A DNA stretch of 10,731 nucleotides from Chloromonas sp. AAM2 (Eukaryota; Chlorophyta; Chlorophyceae; Chlamydomonadales; Chlamydomonadaceae): the NCBI GenBank assembly GCA_004335635.1, contig QAXH01002028.1, positions 9,289 to 20,019 of the forward strand. The letters run 5' to 3'. Made by a program: the position numbers and the translations under genes. A model generated the notes under the pieces. That model worked only from the letters and a program-made list of their open reading frames with translations, did not search any database and was not told the origin of the DNA. Positions within the stretch are counted from its first letter, which is position 1. Each line of letters begins with the position of its first letter. Below, one piece after another: positions 1 to 8,408 of this stretch.

Positions 1-437
1 GTTGGTAGACGGTGTGGTGCACTGCCAGTACTGGAACAGTGTCAATGTTATGACGGATTCGGTGTGTTCAATGAGATGTATACTAGCTGAAGCACACAAC
101 TAGCTCAAAGGACTGACTCAGACTGACTCAGACTGACTCACACTGCTGAGTTCATCAAGGACATCGCACCGCAACATGCAAAGTTTGCTGGCATGTTGGG
201 TACACTCTGCACACAAGCGAAACCAAGTATATAAGGAATGTGGACCACCATGCACGCAAACCTCCTGTGTGACAGAGCCTGGGACGGGATGTGTACCGTC
301 CTGACAGGCCTGAAGGCGGTGAGAAGCAAGCAAGTGCTGGCTGGGAAGTAAGAAAACAGGCAAAACCTACGACCTCTGAAAGGCAGTGTGAGCCATGAAG
401 GTCTTGATAACGTCATCATGAAATGGGCTGCACACTC
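1..437. other. Non-coding flank downstream of the uS3m-like gene
   Basis: This stretch follows the stop codon of the minus-strand S3-like gene. It holds a short 10-bp tandem repeat (111-140) and a long open frame on the minus strand (138-419). That frame could be joined to the S3-like gene only by ignoring its TGA, and it does not resemble the S3 C-terminal domain. I see no other gene, RNA or convincing regulatory site here. Confidence 0.4.
111..140. repeat. 10-bp tandem repeat, 3 copies
   Basis: Three exact head-to-tail copies of GACTGACTCA. The unit is itself built from GACT/GACTCA. No function is suggested. Confidence 0.85.
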
Positions 438-1245
438 TCACTTCCCAAACGGTTTCTTGGCTGGCATGTTGGTCTTTGGTAACAAACCATACTTTTGCTG
501 CGGCCCTGACAAGGGTGCACTGTAGGCAAAGGTGCTGACAATGGACTTGTAAGGCAGTTGCTGTGTGAAGATGCGGCTGACTCTGTGGTTTGGGTAGTCA
601 CATCCGGCCAGCCCTTGGGCTTGGCCAGTTTGGGATCGAGCAACAGCAGCCGCTGCGGCAGCCTGCAACGAACAAGCAGATTAACAAACGGCTCTGTTGG
701 CGGCAGTGGAAGCCAACCATCCAACTCACATCCAAATCATGGCAGTGCCATACATGCAACCAAACATACAGCCAAGCCAGATTATGGCGATGGAGGCATT
801 GAAGTCCCTATATGTGCCAGCAAGCAGGTGGTGCTGCATGATATCTGTTGACACGACATTGACATGCTAGCATGAACCAACTTCGAGTTGCGTGCGCAGT
901 GCATGAGCCAATTACTCCGGTGGTGCAGTACACAGTTCAGGTGGCCAAACGGCTACTCAGCTTTCTGCTGGACGTGTAACATGCTGTTACCTTGGGGTCT
1001 GCATCCTGTCCCGAGACACGGGCTGCTCTCAAGGCCTGAAGCTGCTGCAGCTGCTGGCCCAGGGTGAGGTTCTGCTTTGGTTTGGATCGGCTGGCACGAG
1101 TGATCAGGCTCCATGCGTTCTTGGTCAGGAGCCAATCCTTTTGCAACAGCTGAGCGTAATGAACGTCTGAGTACCAAGCGGAGTCAAAGCCGCGATTAAC
1201 TCGGAGCCTGCTTGCTAGCGCGGGCAGCTTGTGCTGCCCTCCCAT
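438..1245 (-). CDS. Mitochondrial ribosomal protein S3 (uS3m)-like, N-terminal part
   Basis: Two minus-strand exons, 1245-991 and 662-438, join in phase 0 across an intron at 990-663 (AAG/GTAACA donor, GTTGCAG acceptor) to give 159 residues ending in TGA. Residues 1-42 resemble the start of plant mitochondrial S3: a short basic/polar start, RLRVNRGFDSAWYSD at 13-27, then a YAQLL segment and a K-D pair. This matches the family pattern of RL..NR..DS.W.SD followed by Y and L..D. Exon 2 contains a strand-like segment (LPYKSIVSTF, about 121-130) reminiscent of the next S3 block. The ATG at 1245 was chosen because it aligns with the family start. uS3 sits in the head of the mitoribosomal small subunit and is often encoded in mitochondrial DNA in green plants. 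The C-terminal domain is absent. A GTGAGA donor overlapping the stop (GGGAA/GTGAGA) could instead lead to further exons, but I found none that look like S3. The family call is recognition by eye. Confidence 0.58.
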
Positions 1246-3037
1246 GATGCGTCTTGCTTAGTAAATGCCAAACTGAAGATAAGCCAGTCGCATGCTGCTG
1301 CTGTTGTTTCTGTTTGGCGCTGGCGAAAAGAACGTGCCGAACGAACGCCACGGCATGAGGGTCGCAAAAGCCCTGGCTCCGGAACCAGTAACGGATCTGC
1401 TTGCCTTGTGGCTTGTGCGATCCTTGCTCATCCTCTTGCCCTCATGCCTGTGTGCTTGCTGCAATCCTTGATCAGTCCTTGTCCGCAGCAATGCAATCCT
1501 TGATACAGCCGCGGATGCAACCTGTTGCCTGTTGAGTGCGCTTGGTGGTATCTTGGAGATTTTAGGGCTCGTCTGCGTTACAAGGGTGGCTCCCGAGTGT
1601 CTGCGTGCGTTAAGCTCACGTCCATGGACTGCCTGCGTATGAGGGGCTGACCATTAGTTTTGAGACAGCTGAGTGACATGGACGGCAAGCCAACTTGTAA
1701 TCAACACCGCAACTACATAGGCAGGAGTTGTCCTGCAATGCATGCATCGTTCAAAGTTTTGGATGGTGAAGGCCACAGCGCACATGCCTGTGCAGATGCT
1801 TTACGGAGGCTTGTTCGTATAGTGTGGTTGAAGTGGTTGTGATGGATGTGCTGTGGCTTGGCCTTGGCTTTGGTGGGCAGCTGCTTGCGTTCCCGGCTTC
1901 TTGCCGAACATTGACACCTTTCAAACTATGCGGACGAGCAGCGCACTATATTTGCAAGGCCTGTACACGCGCACACACTGCTGAAGCGGAAAACCCCAGC
2001 AACTGGCAACTGCCCGCCAGCCAGGAGCACACCAGGTGGGCCAGATCAGCCTGCCATTTGCCCACCAACCAAATTTAGGCAAAACGACCGGTATGCCAAA
2101 TCAGTCATGATGTACCGGAGTGGCCGCAAGCAACAGCAAAAGTGCTCCACCTGGACGCCAACTAGTTTGTGATGGCAGGCAACAGGTGTGATCAGCAGGT
2201 GCGCCGTTTCACCTCACCCCCAAGCTGCTCACAGCACCTCAATCACTTAACCCCGTACCAAATCAACGAGGCATCCGGTCAGCCAATGATGACAAACAAG
2301 AATGGTCTCAACAATCAACGGTGATCAGCCACCGCGAATGGTTTTCACATGTAGGTTGGACGGGCTGAAATCCCTCCCCTCTTGTGAGGCCCCTGACGTC
2401 AGAGTGAGTGTAAGCAATTTCAGGCGTTTACCGGCCCTTTTGGCTCAAGCGGGGCTTGCGGACAGGATAGCACATCGAGGGGTGGCCACCACCACTACTA
2501 TCGCGGTGTGTCATAATCCCCTTCACATGTAGGTTAGAGCGACTCCCTCCCTGCATGTTAAGGCCCCTGATCTGCTGTCCGAGATTTCCGGCAAGCTGGC
2601 AAGTATTGGCTGGCAGCACCCTTGTCACACTCAACGCACACATCACCCACACCAAGAGGAACCCACAAGGGCCAACGTCTGGTTCCTGAATGCCAACAAA
2701 GCTTTCTGCCCCTTCATAACAATGATCATGTGAGCTGACGTGTGGATTGTAGAGGCTGTTTGATTGAAGAGCGCAATCCAGGAAAAAAGAAGTTTGCCGG
2801 TTCTGGGACAGTTTGTGTGAATTGGTCTGTATTACCGCCAGCAACCATTGTGTGTCAGTAAAACATGTGTATGTGCGTGTGTGTGAACCGCACATGGGGT
2901 GAACAGCTGTCCATGATAGTGATCAGGAGCATTCGCTTTGTTGAAGTGGCTCTGTGCCGTCTACCAGCACCTTATACCCACACTGTGGCAGAACATTACT
3001 CACACCTTTCAGGTTATGCAATGGATGGCGACAGCAG
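1246..3037. other. Long region without a supported gene
   Basis: About 1.8 kb between the 5' end of the S3-like gene and the 3' end of the HSPA12 C-terminal half. It should contain the S3-like gene's promoter and the HSPA12 3' UTR, but I can place neither. Several open frames exist, the longest being 155 codons on the minus strand (2428-2895). None shows a recognisable domain or a believable exon chain. An imperfect direct repeat lies at 2344-2570. Confidence 0.45.
2344..2570. repeat. Imperfect dispersed direct repeat, 2 copies
   Basis: Copies at 2344-2396 and 2522-2570 both begin with TTCACATGTAGGTT (exact, 14 bp) and both end with AGGCCCCTGA (exact, 10 bp). The middle is diverged and contains CCCTCCC in both. 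The second copy is about 4 bp shorter. This looks like an old local duplication; no function is evident. Confidence 0.6.
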
Positions 3038-4629
3038 CTAACTGTGGGCGAACTTCAGCCTAGTGCTCACGCGCTGCTGTCTCTTTTGATCCCACGCCGT
3101 GACTGACAGCTCAGTCTGTCCGTCCACTTCAACATATCTGTCAGCGCCGGGCTCTGAGAGCTCCACCACAGCAGTGGCAAGCTTGCGCTGCTGCTCCGGG
3201 CGGGAGTCGTCAATCCACCTGTGCAGAGCACAGACAGACAGCAGTCGCATCTGCAATACGCGGCTCAAGTTGTAGCTTATGTGCATTTTTTTTTCCACCA
3301 GCGGCGCACCGACTTTTGTTTCACCTGCCATGGCCTGCGCACATGACGGCTGCACTGCCACGCTCAACGACAGCCGAACTACAGAACGACTGTCGCACTC
3401 ACCCAAGGCCGTTGTTGTCTGTGACGTAGATGTCGATGTAGCTGCATGGGTCAGTTGCATAGACAGGACATGCCGTCAGGATCAGCACTTGCTCATTTGA
3501 CACCTGCGCCGAGCAGACGACCATTGATTGGCAAAAACGTCCTCACCCTGGATATGGCAGGAGTTGGGGTGGAGTTTTGTTGTACAGAAAATCAGAGTTC
3601 GTGATTTTGATTGAGGCACTGTGCTCAGGCATGTGATTCCAATGCTTCCATCAGGCATGTGATTCCAATTATGTAGAAAGCGAGTGAACACACTTCATAG
3701 CATTTTATTCGAGGCACGAGCTCACTTTGCTGGGCTTTTGTCATCTAAACTGGCTTACCAGCTCGTCCTTGGCTACAATGCGCTGCAAGAAGGCGTCCGA
3801 CTCGTATCGGTTGTCTTGAGCGTTCCAGAACCTGCTCGCTTCCGGAGCGCCAGGCTTGAAAGGGACGCAACCGCGGATGCCGTAAGCCATGCGGCTGCGC
3901 CGTGCCTGGATGATGCCAGAATTGCAACCACATACGACTGCACCTGCGAGAGCACATCAGCACGACTGTAATCGAAGGTGACTTGCACGAAACAGCACCT
4001 GTCCAGCCCTTGCACTCAGCCTGCCTGCACGACTCGACCATCGAGGCGTGGCTTGCCGCGTGCACGCACCACTCAGTACTGCGGCGTACGGCCGAGGTGG
4101 CACCACCATCTGCACTGCCAGTCGTGTTGACACAAGGCCTTGGCGCACGCGCGCCTGCAGGTAAGGGCTCTGAGCGAAGCCACCGACAAGGATGACCTGC
4201 AAAGCACCATGACGCAGATGCCACAATCGCCTGTCGTTATGCTCCTGCCTCTGCCACTGCCACTGCCATCAGGCTTGTGCATCAAGGGGTTCCCCCTGTT
4301 GACCGTCCTTGGCGTTGCTGGCTCTCTTCGTGCAAGCACTGGTACTGGTGTACTGGTACCTGCTAGGCAAGGGCAAGCTTCTGAAGTGTCTCTGACCAAC
4401 AATCACAATCATACGTATGAGGCCAATCACCACGGAGCACTGCTTGCCCAGCCTGTTCAGCTGCTGTGCCGCTGCCTGCACCACTTGTGTGACCGGCCCA
4501 TCGAACAGCCTCTCCATGGTGTGACCATCCAGGATGACGTCAGGGCAGCTCACGTGGCCGCTGGAGAGGGTATGCCTCATCTGCGCTATGCTCTTTAGAG
4601 GTGAGGGCAGCGTGGGCCTGTCTTCTTGG
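3038..4629 (-). CDS. HSPA12-type Hsp70 family protein, C-terminal half
   Basis: Five minus-strand exons join with consistent phase: about 4629-4431, 4196-4070, 3943-3759, 3503-3403 and 3218-3038 (TAG stop), about 264 codons. HSPA12 proteins are distant Hsp70 relatives with an actin-like ATPase fold and a divergent C-terminus. Landmarks in order: an acidic M-E-R-L-F-D-G-P-V block (exon 1), VILVGGFAQSPYLQ (start of exon 2, the adenosine-pocket loop), VVPPRPYAAVLSG, then ARRSRMAYGI in exon 3, matching the family's R-x-SR-x-x-YGI, and a final strand pair containing YVEVDGQTELSVTAWD. The first donor is ambiguous by 3 nt (GTGGTG), giving SVILVGG or SVVILVGG. The first acceptor (4630) is approximate. 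I see no upstream exons between 4630 and 7330, so the ATPase N-lobe is missing unless it is supplied by the fragment at 7331-8408. I saw no frame breaks. Confidence 0.78.
3625..3669. repeat. 19-bp direct repeat in an HSPA12 intron
   Basis: TCAGGCATGTGATTCCAAT occurs exactly at 3625-3643 and 3651-3669, 7 bp apart, inside the intron 3758-3504 of the HSPA12 C-terminal half. It looks like a recent small tandem duplication with a short spacer. Confidence 0.85.
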
Positions 4630-4915
4630 CTGCTTAGTCCTTGCGTTGCATTGGCCCTGGTTCCGTGATATGCTGTGCTTCCTTTATTTAAACCCGCTTG
4701 ATTTGGCGTACATGATGAGAGTGTCTGGCCCTCATGCCGCGTGCACAGTGACCAGCCTCTTCTCTCTCCTGTGTGTGTCTGCAGGTCATGAGTGCGTGCC
4801 GCAAGGCTGCGGGCGAGGCTGACACCTGGCAGGCAGGAGCGCACGCAGTCAAAGAGAGGAGACGAGCAGAGCAGAGAACGGGGGCGGGCCACACATTTTA
4901 TTTGTTTTGTCGCAG

Positions 4916-6095
4916 TTCAACATGGACTTCTCCCTCACGACTCAAGAGCAGTTCAACTTGGAGACTTCTCCGCACTTTGTTCGCAATCTTTACAAGAACA
5001 ATGCCGACCTTCTCTTAGACCCTACCACTGGGAATAGCATTTGCTATAGCTGTGTCTCACTCACTTCGTTTACCCCTGGCTCGGTGGTGGCTCAGTGGAC
5101 AGTTAAGCTCCCTGATGGAAGTAACGCTGGCACTGTGGAAAATTTCAAGGTATGTTATCCTTCATGTGCTTCATACACACAATTATTAGTGACTGTCGGG
5201 ACACAGGGTTCGCACAGTTGCACCATGTGCATTGATCACACTGTCTTGGATCTGCCACGCTGCGCGTACAAAATTGCAAACTTCGCACAACGGATGACAC
5301 AAAAGCCAGGTTGATTATGAGGCAATATCTACGGTTGGAAGCACACACGTTCGAGGCAAGGCACATAACACTCGCAGACTCCTGTATCACTAAAAGCTTG
5401 TGTACCACATCCTCTTGGCCGCAGGCCAAAGTCATGTCTACAGAGGTTACGTCGCTGTTCGTTGGTTCCCCCAATGCTGCATTTGCAACGCAAATATCTT
5501 TTGTTGAGGACAGCACTGTAAGCGGTGAGTGTGCATTCTATTGCAACACAGGACGGCCATTGCCGCGTACCATCGCTGCCATGACTGCGCATTTGCAAGC
5601 CTATGTTAAGTTATCACTCCCATCACACTGTCACCTTGCAAGCCTATGTTGGTCTAGCAGCCTATTATGAACGATCTGAACACAGTTGCCTTGCGACTGT
5701 AACGTCACTCATGTCCCAAAACTGGTCTGTCTCCTGTCATGTATGGGTGGACGCATGCACTTTATTTGAATAGGCAAAACCTTGATTCGGATCGTGTTGC
5801 CTTGTTCATGTGACAGTCTGTTCTTATCAGAGCCACATCATGTCACGAGAGAGGCAGGCTTGTGCCCTCAATTGTTCAAGCTGGTATGGCAGAGATCAAA
5901 ACTTGTCACACACGTAACTCCTCATGTGCAGGTGATGATGATAAGAAACCAACGTGGGCTTTCATCGGTGGCTTGGTGGGTGGTCTGCTGGGTGCTGCAC
6001 TGATCGCTGCGATTGCGATCACTGTGTACTTGAGGCGCAAGCGGCAGTCTGTCGGCCCAGCCCAGCCCGCACGGCAGAGTGGCCAGCAAGTATAG
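4916..6095 (+). CDS. Small single-pass membrane protein, SEA-like ectodomain
   Basis: Three plus-strand exons join in frame: 4916-5149, 5425-5524 and 5932-6095 (TAG stop). Introns are 5150-5424 (AAG/GTATGT..GCCGCAG) and 5525-5931 (GTGAGT..TGTGCAG). Read from the first ATG (4922) the product is 163 residues. Residues 1-110 hold a mixed strand/helix region with TPGSVVAQWTVKLPDGS at 51-67 and SLFVG at about 86-90. This resembles the GSVV-x-x-x-x-V half of SEA-like surface domains common in algal proteins. Residues 118-143 form a clear transmembrane helix rich in GGLVGGLLGAAL small-residue motifs, followed by RRKR and a polar tail, so the topology is probably N-outside. A polypyrimidine tract and CAG end at 4915, so exon 1 is probably internal or has an intron in its 5' UTR; a signal-peptide exon is likely missing upstream. 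The function is unknown. The gene lies opposite to, and between, the two HSPA12 halves. Confidence 0.7.
5593..5650. repeat. 15-bp direct repeat in intron 2 of the membrane protein gene
   Basis: TTGCAAGCCTATGTT occurs exactly at 5593-5607 and 5636-5650, wholly within the intron 5525-5931. No function is suggested. Confidence 0.8.
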
Positions 6096-6096
6096 C

Positions 6097-6120
6097 AAAA
6101 GAATCATGAAAAGAATCATG
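6097..6120. repeat. 12-bp tandem duplication in the membrane gene 3' UTR
   Basis: AAAAGAATCATG is repeated exactly twice, head to tail, starting one base after the stop codon of the membrane protein gene. Confidence 0.85.
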
Positions 6121-6338
6121 TGATGCATGTAGCAGACGGCATTATACGACATGAAAGCAATAACTCTTGGTCAACCGCCCAGCTGAGCAGCAATCACTTT
6201 GAAAGAACGTTGAGCATGTTCGTTGTTACATCGGACATGTGCGCTCCGCAGATGGCATGACTGTGGGACGGCACTTGATGCAACTACATTGAGAACTGTC
6301 TGTGGTCAGTGCTACGCAAGTTGAGACGATTGGTACTG

Positions 6339-6364
6339 CAATCTATTACCAGTGTAATAGATTG
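6339..6364 (+). promoter_or_regulatory. Perfect hairpin containing a TGTAA polyadenylation motif
   Basis: CAATCTATTAC (6339-6349), loop CAGT, then the exact reverse complement GTAATAGATTG (6354-6364). The pentamer TGTAA, the usual chlorophyte poly(A) signal, spans the loop and right arm at 6353-6357, about 260 nt past the stop of the membrane protein gene on the same strand. It may be that gene's 3'-end signal. The hairpin is visible; the role is inferred. Confidence 0.45.
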
Positions 6365-6640
6365 GCTGGAGCTGTCTGTTGGGCAGGAAGGCTCCTACCG
6401 ATCCATAATTTGAAGTGCTGACTGGCAGCCGCATGGGAACAAGGTTCCTGCAAGGCTCGGGGTGCTAATAGCGATTGTGCCAACCCTGCTCAGTCAAACC
6501 CCAAACCCCGGAGTGAGGGGGCAGGGCCGTTAGTTGTGCGTAGCCGCCCAAGTGCAACCGTTACAACAGCTAGCAAGTTGTTGCAGCCACATGACAGTCA
6601 GACTTCTAGCTCTGCGTCAGCAAGGCGTACCAATGGTGAC

Positions 6641-6891
6641 CGGGCCATAAGGCCGGAGGCGATCGTCGCAGCCACAACTTAGCCAGGCTCACACCCCCCT
6701 CAGTAGAGCAATGAGTGCAAGCACACGGCAGCTGGCATGTGTCTGTCATCATCATCGTTACATAGCTTTTCGTGGCTTAACCCACGGTACCGCAAATAGA
6801 TACATGTTCCCTCCGACGAGCACGGTTCTGGCATTCATTGTACCAGTTTGATCCAGTGATGCCAATGTCATTCCTCCGGCCTTATGGCCCG
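6641..6891. repeat. Inverted-repeat pair (19 bp) bounding a 251-bp segment
   Basis: CGGGCCATAAGGCCGGAGG at 6641-6659 has its exact reverse complement at 6873-6891. The arms are themselves near-palindromic (GGCC-ATAA-GGCC). I see no target-site duplication outside the arms and no coding frame inside, so a small non-autonomous DNA transposon or a plain folded-back structure are both possible. Confidence 0.6.
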
Positions 6892-7330
6892 GAGACGAGA
6901 GACACCTACACCTTGCTGGGGCAAACTACCTTGCGCGAGGTACCACCCATGCACCCATGCTGGTGCTAAGCACAGCCTTGCTGCGTCAGAACACGGAGGA
7001 CGTGACCTATCAACACTTGCACAGCACCACAGGACTGGATTCCACTGCTGCATACCAGTTGCGTCGCTTTGCACGCGCATGGCAACGCAAGCAATCAAGT
7101 ACCACACATGCTTGCCTGCTTTGTTCCCTGCGTGCGTTTTGTGTTCTTGCCCATCCCATTCCGTGTCCTCTGACAGCTTCTCTGGTGTAAATACATACAT
7201 TCTGGTAAATATACAGCAGTTTCAAATCCATGTCTATCTTTTTTCATCCCAGTGGCAGATGCCTTGTAGCTTTGGTTGCCTTGACAATTGGGCATGGACT
7301 GACGACTGCCAATTTGAGGATGCATGTTAC

Positions 7331-8408
7331 CTTGTGTTAGCGGTGGTGCGTTCGTCTCCCTTGCATGCAATGCTGCCGCCTCTGGCTCGAGAATAATCTT
7401 GAGCGCCTCGTCGTCCTGTTGCCTGATCAGCCCCGCGCGCATGGCCGCACGCCGCATGAGGGCCTTGGAGGACTCGGACCACATGGCGGGAACGGTGAGG
7501 CACCTGAACATGGCGGGAACGGTGAGGCACCTGAACATGGCGGGAACGGTGGGGCACCTGAACATGGCGGGAACGGTGAGGCACCTGAACATGGCGGGAA
7601 CGGTGAGGCACCTGAACATGGCGGGAACGGTGAGGCACCTGTGGCGCGGAGCAATGAGATTGAGGCTGAGCGCACGGCTTTGTGCAACTGACGGCACTGC
7701 CATGCTATGCAATACCAACTCACTGCTAACTTCACGGATCATGGGGTGACTGGAGTATGGTGCAAGGCATGGCTTTGCAGCTTATCACCGCCTCACCATT
7801 GCGCATTGTCTAGCTCTTCCATGCCTACGCCACTCCTACGCAGCTCCTGCCTGGCGTACTTGGTGAACAGCTGAAGGTAGTCAGCCATCACCTGAAGCCA
7901 ATGTGCGACATGGAGTTGACGCATGTCCTTAGCACATGTGCAACCGTTCCACTCGGCCCTCTGCCCCACATCCCACCTGCTCAGGCGTCAGCCCTTTGGC
8001 CTTGATGGCTGCAGCAGTGCGATTCTTGGTCATCGACGCTCAAACGCAGCAGCTGTTGCTGGGCACTCCAGCCCCAAGCAACAGGCGTTCTGCAGCACAA
8101 GCGGCATCTGCAAAGTTTGGTGAGGGGCTGGGGTAGACGGGGATGCGCCTCGAAGGGTGTCGGTCGGGGGACGTGTCGGGACGTTTCGGTCGTGGGACTG
8201 CGCAAGCGCACCTGCCGCGATAGAGCAGGGCGGAGCGCGTCTTGGGGTACGGGCATGGCTGGTCTGGCCAGGCTTCATGCTGCACAATCGCTTGCGGCTT
8301 GCCATTGACCTCTCTAGATGTCGCAAAGCCGCTGCCGTGAGTTCCGACATCGATGGCGATGATGAAATAGCGCGGCGCGGCACGAACGGCGTTGTGTGGA
8401 TTGGCCAT
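7331..8408 (-). pseudogene. HSPA12-type Hsp70 family protein, N-terminal half, frame-broken
   Basis: Four minus-strand exons: 8408-8212, 8089-7977, 7891-7797, and 7503-7331 or, using the first acceptor of the tandem array, 7638-7331. Landmarks: ATG at 8408; AIDVGTHGSGFA (about residues 18-29), the first ATP-phosphate loop; YPKTRSALLYRG joined across intron 1 to RTPVAWGWSAQ; AKGLTPEQ joined to VMADYLQLFTKYARQEL; NAQW joined to CLTVPAMWSESSK; and ILEPEAAALHARE. All are HSPA12 signatures in the right order. Exon 2 is 113 nt. Its start needs the WGWSAQ frame and its end the AKGLTPEQ frame, which are out of step by +1 with no intron-sized gap between them; the usual FKL segment also seems absent there. 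The last donor (AAG/GTAACA at 7330) leads to no following exon in the window. It could be a pseudogene, a disrupted gene continuing into 3038-4629, or a live gene with a sequencing indel. Confidence 0.68.
7482..7641 (-). repeat. 27-bp tandem array, 5.9 copies, over an exon 4 splice acceptor
   Basis: Six units of 27 bp: five full units from 7482 plus a 25-bp last one. They are identical except for one substitution (A to G at 7552 on the plus strand). Read on the minus strand each unit is an acceptor-like TTCAG followed by codons for C-L-T-V-P-A-M. The last unit runs into TGG-TCC (W-S), giving the conserved VPAMW motif of HSPA12. The first unit is preceded by GCGCCACAG, another good acceptor. 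If translated throughout, it adds five 9-residue repeats (CLTVPAMFR). Confidence 0.92.

Larger units (their letters stand above)
6096..7330. other. Non-coding segment between the membrane gene and the HSPA12 N-terminal half
   Basis: I read both strands for the missing centre of HSPA12 (DxGGGT block and the helices after it) and found no matching exon. Open frames around 6868-7396 are not recognisable. The segment holds a 12-bp tandem duplication, a perfect 11-bp hairpin and a 19-bp inverted-repeat pair, listed separately. The 3' UTR of the membrane protein gene should lie at its left end. Confidence 0.45.

Noticed and set aside
226..238. TATA-box-like TATATAAGG
   Set aside because: No gene starts at a suitable distance on either strand.
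138..419. Possible third exon of the S3-like gene on the minus strand
   Set aside because: The splice phases allow it (GGGAA/GTGAGA to TTTCAG), but the translation shows none of the S3 C-terminal features.
2428..2895. 155-codon minus-strand open frame
   Set aside because: No recognisable domain, no exon partners, and it overlaps the imperfect direct repeat; probably chance.
4601..4822. Plus-strand frame starting like a signal peptide (MRAAWACLLGCLVLAL)
   Set aside because: The first codon is GTG, not ATG, and no donor clearly joins it to 4916. It also partly overlaps the HSPA12 exon on the other strand. It remains only a weak candidate for a missing first exon.
6781..6840. Minus-strand TVLVGG-like peptide as a missing HSPA12 exon
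   Set aside because: The neighbouring residues do not match the family and the true LVGGF block is already present at 4196-4070.
7201..7248. tRNA-like B box (TTTCAAATCC) followed by a T run
   Set aside because: No matching A box upstream and no cloverleaf can be drawn.
7482..7641. CRISPR-like array
   Set aside because: Units are contiguous with no spacers and lie in a eukaryotic gene.
7365..7691. Plus-strand frame encoding a glycine/histidine-rich repeat protein (GEAPEHGGN units)
   Set aside because: It is the antisense shadow of the 27-bp array. The minus strand reads into the conserved HSPA12 VPAMW motif, which explains the open frame.
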